This document shows positions 1 through 7,230 of a DNA stretch of 26,209 nucleotides, piece by piece (the first letter of the stretch is position 1; every line of letters starts with the position of its first letter). The notes beneath the pieces are model-generated. The model was not told the origin of the DNA. It made no database searches and saw only the letters and a list, made by a program, of their open reading frames with translations. This stretch comes from Haladaptatiplasma sp964454575. Its GTDB lineage: Archaea; Thermoplasmatota; Thermoplasmata; Halarchaeoplasmatales; Halarchaeoplasmataceae. The translations under genes and the position numbers were made by a program. The stretch lies in the NCBI GenBank assembly GCA_964454575.1, contig CAYVTG010000021.1, positions 1-26,209 on the forward strand. The letters run 5' to 3'.

Positions 1-149
1 CCCGCACTTTTTTTAGTTCTGGAGCGAAGCGGAAGAAGTGAAAAAAGTGGGAGGAAGCTCTGCTTCCTGCTACACACGAGGGCTTTGCCCGAAGTGAAGG
101 GGGACGACGATCCTAAGCACTTTTTTGCTTTACGAGTTTAGCAAAAAAG
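1..149. repeat. Hairpin-rich spacer upstream of the dehydrogenase operon
   Basis: No coding sequence is seen. Four inverted repeats follow one another. The first spans 1-51: CACTTTTTT at 5-13 pairs with AAAAAAGTG at 41-49, with a GGAGCGA-containing loop. The second has AGGAAGC (52-58) and GCTTCCT (62-68) around a 3-base loop. The third has GGGC (80-83) and GCCC (87-90) around TTT. The fourth has CTTTTTTGCT (120-129) and AGCAAAAAAG (140-149) around a 10-base loop. The first has the same T-run, GGAGCGA, A-run layout as the repeat at 7036-7072, so it may belong to a dispersed intergenic repeat family. Any of them could end transcription of a gene lying left of the window; that gene is not visible. 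Confidence 0.6.
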
Positions 150-153
150 CGAA

Positions 154-164
154 TATTTTTTATC
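154..164 (+). promoter_or_regulatory. TATA-like promoter element of the dehydrogenase operon
   Basis: An AT-only stretch (tattttttat) lies about 26-36 bases before the ATG at 190. That is the spacing expected of an archaeal TATA box for a leaderless mRNA starting at or near the ATG. No Shine-Dalgarno sequence precedes the gene, which agrees with a leaderless transcript. Confidence 0.5.
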
Positions 165-189
165 ATAGCTTGATATCGCTTTGTCCGAT

Positions 190-1620
190 ATGGCTACAAA
201 ACGCATCAGCGAACACCCCGTTCTAGAATTTCGACGAGATAAAGGCTTTAATTTTGAGTTCGAAGGGAAGAAGGTGCTCGCCTATCCCGGAGAGACCATA
301 GCGGCTGCACTGTATGCCGAAGGGATCCATAAGTTTACCGAAAGCAAGTTGTTGAAAAGACCTAGGGGTTTCTTCTGTGCCATCGGTAAATGCTCTTCAT
401 GTATAATGGACGTCAACGGGGTGCCCCATGTGAGGACATGCGTTACATTGGTGGAAGAGGGTATGAAGGTAAAACGGCACGGAGCAGCACCGGATTTCCC
501 GGAAGTAACGCTACCTTGCCCGGCTGTGAAGAGATCAGATATCGAGATAGCTGTTATAGGTGGAGGGCCCGCCGGATTATCCGCAGCCATAGTGGCCGCC
601 AAGAACGGCGCCGATGTGCACCTATTCGATGAAAATTCCAACCTTGGCGGACAACTCGTTAAGCAGACCCACCAATTCTTCGGAAGACACGAAGAACACG
701 CCGGTACCAGAGGGGTGGATATAGGAAAGTCTCTGGTCGAAGAAGCAAAAGAAGCCGGTGTCAAGATACACACGAGCTCCACGGTTCTGGGATACTATCC
801 CGAAAAAACCATCACTGTGGATGCAAAGGGTTCTCTTGAGATATACCGCTGCCAGGGGATGATATACGCCACCGGGGCTATAGAGAATTTCTTGGCCTTC
901 GAGAACAACGACTTACCGGGTATATACGGTGCCGGAGGTGTCCAGACTTTGATGAACGAATACGGAATTGCGCCCGGTAAAAAAGTCTTGATGATAGGCG
1001 CGGGAAATGTCGGTCTTATAGTCAGCTATCAATTGATACAGGCCGGTGTGGAAGTAGTGGAGGTGCTGGAGGCACAACCGACAGTGGGAGGATATCAGGT
1101 TCACGCATCAAAATTGAGACGTGTGGGAGTTCCCATAAGTACAAGACACACGATAAAAAAGGCACTGGGGAAAGATGAAGTTGAAGGTGCCGTTGTTAAC
1201 GAGCTGGATGAGAACTGGAACCCAATAGATGGAACCGAAAGAACATTGGAATGCGACATAATCTGCATAGCCGTGGGACTGCAGCCGGACAATCATTTTC
1301 TGAGGTTGGCAGGGTGCGATACCAAGTTCATCCCGCAACTGGGCGGAGTGGTTCCACTGCGTACTGAGGATCTGGAAACAAGTGTACCGGATATATTCAT
1401 CGCCGGGGATTCGGCCGGTATCGAGGAGGCAACCGTGGCCATACTGGAAGGCAAACTGGCAGGCGCGGCACTCACAGAGAAGATAAAGGGGAGCTCAGAA
1501 GGACTTAAAGATGTCAAGATAAAAGCAAAAGATGGTATTAAAAATATGCGAGAAGGGCCCTACGGAAAGAGATCACAAGAAGGGGTAAGGCTATGTACCT
1601 TTGAAGAGGGATGCGCATGA
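190..1620 (+). CDS. FAD/NAD-binding iron-sulfur alpha subunit of a proline dehydrogenase-like complex
   Basis: This is a 476-residue soluble flavoprotein. An N-terminal [2Fe-2S] domain of the Fer2_4/HcnA type carries Cys63, Cys68, Cys71 and Cys84. It is followed by a two-dinucleotide-binding disulfide-reductase-like module, with GGGPAG near residue 125 and a second glycine motif, GAGNVG, near 272. The family includes HcnB, opine oxidase subunit A, sarcosine oxidase alpha and the alpha subunit of the Thermococcus dye-linked L-proline dehydrogenase. By family knowledge the FAD takes electrons from the beta subunit and passes them to an acceptor. The ATG at 190 is preferred to the in-frame TTG at 181 because of TATA spacing. 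It overlaps the next gene by ATGA. The substrate cannot be read from sequence: proline, sarcosine, glycine and D-amino acids all remain possible. Confidence 0.85.
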   Translation: MATKRISEHPVLEFRRDKGFNFEFEGKKVLAYPGETIAAALYAEGIHKFTESKLLKRPRGFFCAIGKCSSCIMDVNGVPHVRTCVTLVEEGMKVKRHGAAPDFPEVTLPCPAVKRSDIEIAVIGGGPAGLSAAIVAAKNGADVHLFDENSNLGGQLVKQTHQFFGRHEEHAGTRGVDIGKSLVEEAKEAGVKIHTSSTVLGYYPEKTITVDAKGSLEIYRCQGMIYATGAIENFLAFENNDLPGIYGAGGVQTLMNEYGIAPGKKVLMIGAGNVGLIVSYQLIQAGVEVVEVLEAQPTVGGYQVHASKLRRVGVPISTRHTIKKALGKDEVEGAVVNELDENWNPIDGTERTLECDIICIAVGLQPDNHFLRLAGCDTKFIPQLGGVVPLRTEDLETSVPDIFIAGDSAGIEEATVAILEGKLAGAALTEKIKGSSEGLKDVKIKAKDGIKNMREGPYGKRSQEGVRLCTFEEGCA

Positions 1621-2090
1621 CAGATCACAGATGCACTGGTGTGCTGGATAAGAAAGATGTGAAAAAACCTTCGGAAACCCGATTAAAAAAAGGACCGGTT
1701 GTCGTCGTGGAGTGCGTGGAGAACATACCGTGCAATCCATGCGTTAAGGTGTGCCCAATATCCGCCATCGAGATGAAAGATATCAACGACACACCGGATG
1801 TGGATCATGAAAAATGCACCGGCTGTGGACTCTGTGTGACCGAATGCCCCGGTCTGGCCATCTTCGTCGTCGACTGCAGTAAAGATGAATATTGTTTGGT
1901 CACAGTTCCCTATGAATATCTGTCTGTACCCGAAAAAGGGGACTACGTGGACGCCTTGGACAGAGAAGGAAAAAAAGTGTGCGAAGCGGAGGTAGTACGT
2001 ATCAGAGAATCCGGGAAAACATATGCCGTCACTTTGAAAGTTGACCGAAAGTTGGTTTGGGACGTCCGGGGATTGAAGGTGAAAGGATGA
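1617..2090 (+). CDS. Two-cluster 4Fe-4S ferredoxin-like subunit
   Basis: This 157-residue protein carries two ferredoxin-type cysteine motifs. The first is CNPCVKVCP, preceded by another Cys six residues upstream (C-x5-C-x2-C-x3-CP); the second is CTGCGLCVTECPG. Both are consistent with [4Fe-4S] clusters. The remaining C-terminal half has no motif I recognise. The chosen ATG at 1617 overlaps the stop of the previous gene as ATGA and has GAGG seven bases upstream. A slightly earlier in-frame ATG at 1611 sits directly on that RBS and is less likely. Position between the alpha and beta flavoprotein genes suggests it is the electron-transfer subunit of the complex, comparable to PdhF of Thermococcus L-proline dehydrogenase. 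That assignment is inferred from gene order and cysteine motifs. Confidence 0.82.
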   Translation: MTDHRCTGVLDKKDVKKPSETRLKKGPVVVVECVENIPCNPCVKVCPISAIEMKDINDTPDVDHEKCTGCGLCVTECPGLAIFVVDCSKDEYCLVTVPYEYLSVPEKGDYVDALDREGKKVCEAEVVRIRESGKTYAVTLKVDRKLVWDVRGLKVKG

Positions 2091-2353
2091 CTACCATAAT
2101 ATGTAGATGTGAAGATATCTCTGAAGCAGACATCTTGGCTGCCATCGAAGATGGCTACACTGAGATCGAGATACTCAAGAGGCATCTCAGGATAGGGATG
2201 GGGCCGTGCCAAGGAAAGACGTGTATCTCCATGGTAGAGCGAATCTTAAAACGAGAAGTCGGTACATCGGCAGAGAACATAGACCGTCCGACCGCAAGAC
2301 CACCCTCTCGCCAGGTGCCTTTTGCCATACTGGCAGGTGATGATGATGAATAA
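2087..2353 (+). CDS. BFD-type [2Fe-2S] protein, small subunit of the dehydrogenase
   Basis: This 88-residue protein has CRCEDIS at the N-terminus and GPCQGKTC about 30 residues later. That is the four-cysteine signature (CxC ... Cx4C) of the BFD-like [2Fe-2S] domain. In many sarcosine/opine oxidases this domain is fused to the alpha subunit; here it is a separate gene, as in the archaeal dye-linked L-proline dehydrogenase operons. The ATG at 2087 overlaps the preceding stop as ATGA, and GGTGA lies upstream; a longer upstream reading would run deep into the previous gene and is rejected. The last 8 bases overlap the next gene. The C-terminal 25 residues are Pro/Arg- and Asp-rich and look like a flexible tail. 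Confidence 0.8.
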   Translation: MTTIICRCEDISEADILAAIEDGYTEIEILKRHLRIGMGPCQGKTCISMVERILKREVGTSAENIDRPTARPPSRQVPFAILAGDDDE

Positions 2354-3491
2354 AAGGGCAGACGCGGTGATAATAGGCGGTGGCATCAACGGTGTTGGAA
2401 CTGCATACCACCTGGCTAAGAAGGGCTACACAGATGTAGTCGTTCTTGAAAAAGGATATCTGGGATGCGGCGCGTCCGGAAGGAACGGCGGGGGGATAAG
2501 ACAGCAGTGGAGTACCCGTGAAAATATCGAACTGGCCGTTAAAAGTACCAAGATGTTCGAAAAACTACATGAAGAGCTTGACACGGATTTTGAATTCATC
2601 CAAGGGGGTTATCTTGTTCTTGCATTTACCGAGGACGAATTGATCCAATTTAAAAAGAACGTTAAGCTGCAGAACGAGCTTGGACTCGATTCTGTTTTTA
2701 TCTCGCCGGAAGAAGCACAGGAGATCGTTCCGAAATTGAACATATCTAAGGTGAAGGGTGCTACATTTAACGATACTGATGGCATAATCTATCCATTTCC
2801 CGTGATCTATGGCTATGCAAGAGCCGCCAGAAATATGGGTGTCGACGTTAGAGAGCACACAACGGTTACGGATATCATTACCGAAGGTAGCGAGATCAAA
2901 GGGGTGAAAACAGATGGTGGTATCATCGAAACGGACACCGTTGTGAATGCCGCCGGCGGTTGGTCGTCGGAGATAGCTAAGATGGCCTGTGTGGAGTTAC
3001 CCAACAGACCTTATCGTCACGAGATCATGGTCACCGAACCCTTCGCGCATTTTCTCGATCCCATGGTGATATCATTCCATCACGGGATATACTTCAACCA
3101 AGCGGCACACGGCAATATCGTCGGTGGGATCGGTAACCCGCATGAAGAACCGGGGATAAACCAAAAGTCATCTCTGTGGTTCATGAGTAAGATGGCTAAG
3201 ACCCTAGTTGAATTCATACCAAATTTCAGCGCCGTCAACATGATACGGCAGTGGGCGGGATTGTACGATACAACTCCGGATGCCCAACCCGTCATAGGAC
3301 CGGTCCCGGAGGTGGATAGATTCTACCAACTGAACGGATTCAGTGGTCACGGATTCATGGTATCGCCCATGGTGAGCAAGATAACTGCAGAATTGATAAT
3401 CGGAGAAAAAACGTCTATAAACATAGATAAATTGAGTGTGACACGATTCGAAGGCATGGAGCTTGATAAGGAATTTTCTGTGGTCGGATGA
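2346..3491 (+). CDS. FAD-dependent DAO-family amino-acid dehydrogenase, beta (catalytic) subunit
   Basis: This 381-residue enzyme belongs to the glycine/D-amino acid oxidase (DAO) fold family, close in length to sarcosine oxidase beta, HcnC and proline dehydrogenase beta. The N-terminal FAD-binding motif is IIGGGINGVGTAYHLA, followed by the family segment GASGRNGGGIRQQW. Near the C-terminus, GPVPEVDRFYQLNGFSGHG is the second FAD-contacting region. In related complexes this subunit oxidises the amino or imino acid and hands electrons to the alpha subunit. Three ATGs occur in a row (2340, 2343, 2346); the last has GGTGA at 2336-2340 with a five-base spacer and is chosen. It overlaps the BFD gene by 8 bases, so translation is probably coupled. 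L-proline is the favoured substrate by operon resemblance, but this is not proven. Confidence 0.85.
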   Translation: MNKRADAVIIGGGINGVGTAYHLAKKGYTDVVVLEKGYLGCGASGRNGGGIRQQWSTRENIELAVKSTKMFEKLHEELDTDFEFIQGGYLVLAFTEDELIQFKKNVKLQNELGLDSVFISPEEAQEIVPKLNISKVKGATFNDTDGIIYPFPVIYGYARAARNMGVDVREHTTVTDIITEGSEIKGVKTDGGIIETDTVVNAAGGWSSEIAKMACVELPNRPYRHEIMVTEPFAHFLDPMVISFHHGIYFNQAAHGNIVGGIGNPHEEPGINQKSSLWFMSKMAKTLVEFIPNFSAVNMIRQWAGLYDTTPDAQPVIGPVPEVDRFYQLNGFSGHGFMVSPMVSKITAELIIGEKTSINIDKLSVTRFEGMELDKEFSVVG

Positions 3492-3522
3492 AAGACCTTT
3501 TTACGTCTAAGTCGTAAGAAAA

Positions 3523-3533
3523 CATAATAAACC
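3523..3533 (+). promoter_or_regulatory. TATA-like element upstream of purS
   Basis: The stretch cataataaacc lies 27-37 bases before the purS ATG. It is the only AT-rich block of TATA type in the 68-base spacer, and no ribosome-binding site precedes purS, so a short-leader or leaderless transcript is likely. Confidence 0.4.
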
Positions 3534-3559
3534 CTGACCGTATCCACCTCTGTGGTTAA

Positions 3560-3808
3560 ATGGTAGTCGCAGAAGTCAAGATAGAATTGAAGAAAGGAAT
3601 AACAGACCCGGAAGGCATGAACACAAAGAAAGCTTTGAATCTGCTGGGCTGGGAAGTCGAGGATGTTAGATCAGGTAAGATATTCGAGATCGATCTCGGT
3701 GAGGAGATCACGGAAGAAGAAGCATCGAAGGAAGTCGAAGCGATGTGTAAGCGCCTCCTGGCCAACCCGGTCATACAGACATACGATATACGTATATTAG
3801 AGGGGTAG
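3560..3808 (+). CDS. purS: Phosphoribosylformylglycinamidine synthase subunit PurS
   Basis: This 82-residue protein has the usual length of PurS and its recognisable features. These are an early VEVKI-type beta strand, the segment GMNTKKALNLLGWEVEDVRSGK (positions about 20-41, shared by PurS proteins) and a C-terminal NPVIQTYDIRI. PurS is a small ferredoxin-like-fold dimer that holds PurL and PurQ together in FGAM synthase, which carries out the fourth step of purine synthesis. The gene is followed two bases later by purL. There is no Shine-Dalgarno sequence before the ATG, which fits a leaderless first gene. Confidence 0.93.
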   Translation: MVVAEVKIELKKGITDPEGMNTKKALNLLGWEVEDVRSGKIFEIDLGEEITEEEASKEVEAMCKRLLANPVIQTYDIRILEG

Positions 3809-3810
3809 AG

Positions 3811-6132
3811 ATGAAGCATTACAACAAAAGGGATGTACCCTTCGAGCTGTACGACGTAAACTTACTTGACGCTTCGGATGAAGACCTCGTTGAGATAAGT
3901 AAAGAGAGCGGCGTAGGTCTGAGTCTTGAAGAGATGAAGGATGTAAAGGAATATTTTGAGAAACTGGGAAGGAACCCCACTGACATCGAGATGGAGGCAC
4001 TGGGGCAGGCATGGTCTGAACACTGCTGTTATAAATCTTCTAAGTGCATACTAAAAGACACCGTTTTCGGTATAGATGCGCCTCAGAATATATACGTGAT
4101 AGAAGAAGATGCAGGAGTTGTTGAATTCGACGATGAGCACGCTTATGTAGTAGCACTCGAGAGTCATAATCATCCGTCTGCCATAGAACCATACGGAGGA
4201 GCCGCTACAGGTATAGGCGGAATAGTTCGAGACGTTGTCTGTATGGGCGCACAGCCGCTGGCTTTTGTGGACCCGCTTTTCTTCGGTCCTTTGGACATAA
4301 AGGATGAAGAATTACCCAAGGGTACAAAACACCCTAGATATCTTTTCCACGGCGTTGTTGAGGGGATAAGCGATTACGGTAATCGGTTAGGGATACCAAC
4401 AGTTGCAGGTATGGTTTACTTCGATGAAAGTTATACATCAAATTGCCTGGTCAACGTAGGCTGCGTAGGTATAGCTCGCAAAGATGAATTGATAAGGAGC
4501 CGTGTAAAAGGACCCGGCGATATATTCATAATGGCCGGCGGTAGGACAGGTAGAGATGGCATCCACGGGGTAACCTTCGCATCTGAAGAGCTACACGATA
4601 AATCAGAAGAGGAAGACATAGGGGCTGTGCAGGTGGGAGATCCCATAACCAAAGAGCCGCTTATACACGTCAGCTTGGAATTGAACAGAAAGGATTTGCT
4701 GCAAGGTATGAAGGATTTCGGCGGCGGTGGACTGTCATGTGTAGCCGGTGAGATGGCACTTGCGGCAGGATACGGTGCCGAGATAGAGTTGGATAAAGTT
4801 CCTTTGAAAGAACCTGACATGGCACCATGGGAGATCTGGGTTTCGGAGAGTCAAGAAAGGATGATGTACGCCGTCAAGCCAGATAACGTAGATAGGGTCC
4901 TTGAGATCTGCAATAAATGGGATGTTACAGCTGCCGTTATCGGACACGTGATCGATGAAAAACACGTTCGGGTGAATTACAAAGATGAGAATATAATGGA
5001 CATAGAACTCGAATTCCAGACCGGGGGACCCTCATACTGCCGACCAGTAGAGATGGTGGAGCGTTCAGTCGATGAAAAAAGACCGACGGAGAGAGAGGAA
5101 TACTCTAAGACTCTGATTGATCTGTTGTCCAGCGATAACATAAGTAGTAAAGAATGGGTGATAAGACAGTACGATCACGAAGTAAGGGGTAATACGGTAC
5201 TGAAACCCTTACAGGGAGAGATAGGTAAAGAAGGACCCGGTGACGCTGCCGTTATTAAACCACTTGAAGATTCATTCAGAGGTATCGCACTCACTACAGA
5301 TGTGAACCCTAGGTTATGCCAGCTGGATCCAAAAAGAGGAGCGATGTCCACTCTTGACGAATGCTGTCGTAACTTAGTAGCCGTTGGAGCAAGGCCACAT
5401 TCACTGGCAGATTGTTTGAATTATGGTAATCCGGAAAAACCCGATAGGTTGGGGGATTTCAAGATGACCGCCGATGGGTTCAACGACGTTGCACGAACAC
5501 TGGGTATACCATTCGTTTCCGGCAACGTGAGCTTCTATAACGAGACAGGACGGGGACCGATCAAGCCTACGCCCTCTGTGCTGGCATGCGGTATAATCGA
5601 AGATGTCAGACAAGCAACCACCATGGACTTGAAAGGTGAAGGAAACATAGTGTTCCTGGTCGGAGAAACAAAAGACGAGATGGGTGGTTCGGAATACTAT
5701 CATCTGAAAGGAGGAGAAGGCGGAGAGGTATCCACCGTGGATGTGGATGTACTCGATACATCCATGGATGAGATGCTGGCTTGCAGCGAAAAGGGGCTGA
5801 TACAAAGCTGTCACGATATCTCGAACGGCGGTTTAGCAGTGGCTCTTGCTGAGATGTGCATAGCCGGAGATGTGGGCATCCGTGTTGAGATAGATACGGC
5901 CCTCCGCACCGATGTACTGCTCTTCTCTGAAAGTAATACACGTTGGCTTGTAGAAGTTAAACCGGGTGACGCAGAGAAATTCATGTCTAATTTTACCATA
6001 CCCGTTCGCATGATGGGTATAGTAGGTAGAAAAAATATGCGGATATCGGTTAATGGTAAGGAAGTCATAGATCTGAATATAAGAGAAGCTCAAAAGATAT
6101 GGAAAAAAGCTCTGTGGGAAAAGATGGTCTGA
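3811..6132 (+). CDS. purL: Phosphoribosylformylglycinamidine synthase subunit PurL
   Basis: At 773 residues this is the small-type PurL, slightly longer than the usual 710-750. Family landmarks are visible in order: GQAWSEHCCYKSSK near residue 67, ALESHNHPSAIEPYGGAATG near 124, the glycine-rich GGGGLSCVAGEMA near 305, and a second ATP-binding-like half beginning around residue 450. It is the synthetase subunit that converts FGAR, ATP and ammonia to FGAM, using ammonia from PurQ. GAGGGG seven bases upstream is the RBS. purS is immediately upstream. No purQ is in the window, so the glutaminase must be encoded elsewhere. The stop codon directly abuts that of the converging gene. Confidence 0.95.
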   Translation: MKHYNKRDVPFELYDVNLLDASDEDLVEISKESGVGLSLEEMKDVKEYFEKLGRNPTDIEMEALGQAWSEHCCYKSSKCILKDTVFGIDAPQNIYVIEEDAGVVEFDDEHAYVVALESHNHPSAIEPYGGAATGIGGIVRDVVCMGAQPLAFVDPLFFGPLDIKDEELPKGTKHPRYLFHGVVEGISDYGNRLGIPTVAGMVYFDESYTSNCLVNVGCVGIARKDELIRSRVKGPGDIFIMAGGRTGRDGIHGVTFASEELHDKSEEEDIGAVQVGDPITKEPLIHVSLELNRKDLLQGMKDFGGGGLSCVAGEMALAAGYGAEIELDKVPLKEPDMAPWEIWVSESQERMMYAVKPDNVDRVLEICNKWDVTAAVIGHVIDEKHVRVNYKDENIMDIELEFQTGGPSYCRPVEMVERSVDEKRPTEREEYSKTLIDLLSSDNISSKEWVIRQYDHEVRGNTVLKPLQGEIGKEGPGDAAVIKPLEDSFRGIALTTDVNPRLCQLDPKRGAMSTLDECCRNLVAVGARPHSLADCLNYGNPEKPDRLGDFKMTADGFNDVARTLGIPFVSGNVSFYNETGRGPIKPTPSVLACGIIEDVRQATTMDLKGEGNIVFLVGETKDEMGGSEYYHLKGGEGGEVSTVDVDVLDTSMDEMLACSEKGLIQSCHDISNGGLAVALAEMCIAGDVGIRVEIDTALRTDVLLFSESNTRWLVEVKPGDAEKFMSNFTIPVRMMGIVGRKNMRISVNGKEVIDLNIREAQKIWKKALWEKMV

Positions 6133-6654
6133 TCATCCCCATTCCATCAAGAAGAAGCAATCCCTTTCTCCCATCCCTTCTTCACGGATCGGTTCGACCG
6201 TACCAACGGTATTTGAAGCAAGGAGAGCACCTTCGAGTGCACCTTTCCATGCATCACAGGTGTATTCGTCGATGATCACGTCTTTGAATCTAGCTGTAGC
6301 TCGGTTCTCTTCGATATCTATGGTCAGAGAGCCGTAGGAAAAACCGTCGTTGTATGATTTTGGTACTTTTTTGAGAAGCTTTTTGATGTTCATAAATTTG
6401 ACTATGTAAGACAACAATCCGAGATTCTGTACACAGTAGCTGCTGGAGAGTCTCACATGTTTTTCGTCCTTTTCTGCAAACCAAAGATGCATCTTTCTAA
6501 GCAGTTCATTGTCGTACCATTGATTGTCCTTCAATCCTTTGGAATCGACATCTGCATAGGTTTCATATGAATCAACGCCTGCCTGTCCCCATGTCTTTTT
6601 TATGTAGCGTATATAGCCCTTGATCACATCTCCTCTGACCTTTTCTTCACTCAT
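6133..6654 (-). CDS. Conserved hypothetical protein, possibly TIGR02265/DUF2378-like
   Basis: This predicted soluble protein has 173 residues, with no signal peptide or membrane segment. I see no catalytic motif. The N-terminus resembles small proteins that begin with a helix (VRGDVIKGYIRYIKKTWG). The C-terminal pattern of a helix (GALEGALLASNT) followed by a strand ending in CFFLMEW is reminiscent of the TIGR02265/DUF2378 and heme-NO-binding-like fold. That resemblance is by eye and weak. The start at 6654 has a TATA-like stretch 20-35 bases upstream and no clear RBS, so it is probably leaderless. It is transcribed towards purL and the two stop codons touch. Confidence 0.6.
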   Translation of the reverse strand: MSEEKVRGDVIKGYIRYIKKTWGQAGVDSYETYADVDSKGLKDNQWYDNELLRKMHLWFAEKDEKHVRLSSSYCVQNLGLLSYIVKFMNIKKLLKKVPKSYNDGFSYGSLTIDIEENRATARFKDVIIDEYTCDAWKGALEGALLASNTVGTVEPIREEGMGERDCFFLMEWG

Positions 6655-6673
6655 ACTTAGATAATGCTTTAGA

Positions 6674-6689
6674 TAGTATTTTTATTTTT
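6674..6689 (-). promoter_or_regulatory. TATA-like element of the minus-strand hypothetical gene
   Basis: On the minus strand aaaataaaaatact lies about 20-35 bases before the ATG at 6654. The placement fits a leaderless archaeal promoter, and no other candidate is closer. Confidence 0.4.
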
Positions 6690-6776
6690 CTGACAAACAT
6701 CGTCGGACTTCTTTGCGACAAAGTATAAATAATTTTCACATATCTATCAATATAGGAACTGCAAAATACCAAAATC

Positions 6777-6784
6777 TTTATATC
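6777..6784 (+). promoter_or_regulatory. TATA box of the candidate small RNA
   Basis: TTTATATC, preceded by an A-rich stretch (6770-6774) that could be the BRE, is a good archaeal TATA box. Its centre is about 28 bases before the GGGG at 6809 where the structured RNA would start. No reading frame of useful length follows, so the promoter seems to serve a non-coding transcript. Confidence 0.5.
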
Positions 6785-6808
6785 TTACCCCATTTAATTT
6801 AGTACAAC

Positions 6809-6883
6809 GGGGATAATACGGGCTAGTCGGTTAGAGTGCATCCCATCCCACCATCCTTCCATTCTAGCCCTCCCCTATTTTTT
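6809..6883 (+). ncRNA. Candidate small structured RNA (about 75 nt), unknown family
   Basis: The ends of this stretch pair exactly. GGGGA (6809-6813) pairs with TCCCC (6871-6875), and GGGCTAG (6820-6826) pairs with CTAGCCC (6864-6870), with a six-base bulge TAATAC on the 5' side only. A 37-base, pyrimidine-rich loop lies between. A TATA box sits at the right distance upstream and a T-run (6878-6883) follows at once, as an archaeal terminator would. The loop has GGTTAGAGTGC, which looks like a tRNA D-arm piece, but no T-arm or anticodon arm can be drawn, so it is not a normal tRNA. There is no C/D box motif. The unit is inferred from promoter, stem and T-run; no known family was recognised. 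Confidence 0.45.
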
Positions 6884-7215
6884 ATACCGAACAGCGTGNN
6901 NNNNNNNNNNNNNNNNNNNNNNNNNNNNNNNNNNNNNNNNNNNNNNNNNNNNNNNNNNNNNNNNNNNNNNNNNNNNNNNNNNNNNNNNNNNNNNNNNNAG
7001 GTATGAAAAATAAGCGGAATCTATGATTGCGTGGCATTTTTTATTCATGAGCGGAGCGAGTGAAGAAAAAGTAAGCGGAATCTCTGATTGCACGGAATTT
7101 TTTATACCGAACAGCGTGAGGTATGAAAAATAAGCGGAATCTATGATTGCGTGGCATTTTTTATTCATGAGCGTAGCGAGTGAAGAAAAAGTAAGTGGAA
7201 TCTCTGATTGCGCTT
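6876..7215. repeat. 120-bp tandem repeat built from two 60-bp hairpin halves
   Basis: The block 6999-7118 is repeated from 7119 on with a period of 120 bases and very few differences; at 7054 versus 7174, G has become T. Each unit is made of two related halves of about 60 bases sharing a taagcggaatct-tgattgc core. Each half has a hairpin with 12-base arms. ATTTTTTATACC (7097-7108) pairs with GGTATGAAAAAT (7120-7131), and ATTTTTTATTCA (7036-7047) pairs with TGAAGAAAAAGT (7061-7072). The left partial copy begins at 6876, inside the T-run of the candidate RNA. Copy number is unknown because of the N gap. There are no unique spacers, so it is not a CRISPR array. Confidence 0.85.
6899..6998. other. 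Assembly gap of exactly 100 N
   Basis: The run of N is exactly 100 long, the customary size for a gap of unknown length. It falls in the middle of one repeat unit. The last bases before it (acagcgtg) and the first bases after it (aggtatg) are contiguous in the intact copy at 7111-7124. The true sequence may therefore be no gap at all, or any whole number of missing repeat units. Confidence 0.95.
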
Positions 7216-7230
7216 TTTTACAGCCTAACT

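Larger units (their letters stand above)
6655..7230. other. Gene-free spacer of 576 bases
   Basis: This stretch holds no credible protein gene. From left to right it contains the minus-strand promoter of the hypothetical gene (6674-6689), an AT-rich segment without obvious structure (6690-6770), the candidate small RNA with its promoter and T-run (6777-6883), the assembly gap (6899-6998) and the 120-bp tandem repeat ending near 7215. Open frames that cross it run through the N block or follow the repeat and have no start signals. Confidence 0.8.

Noticed and set aside
5401..5814. Minus-strand open frame of 137 codons inside purL
   Set aside because: It is the shadow of a well-conserved gene, has a Cys/His/Ser-rich composition typical of antisense frames, and no promoter or RBS.
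6820..6870. Possible tRNA gene: 7-base closing stem GGGCTAG/CTAGCCC and a D-arm-like GGTTAGAGTGC
   Set aside because: The enclosed 37 bases cannot form anticodon and T arms, and no GGTTC-type T-loop is present. It is kept only as an unclassified structured RNA.
6875..7168. Minus-strand open frame across the N block
   Set aside because: It is a translation of the tandem repeat and of unknown bases, with no start signals or protein-like composition.
6876..7215. CRISPR array
   Set aside because: The repeated blocks are contiguous with a 120-base period and there are no unique spacers or nearby cas genes.
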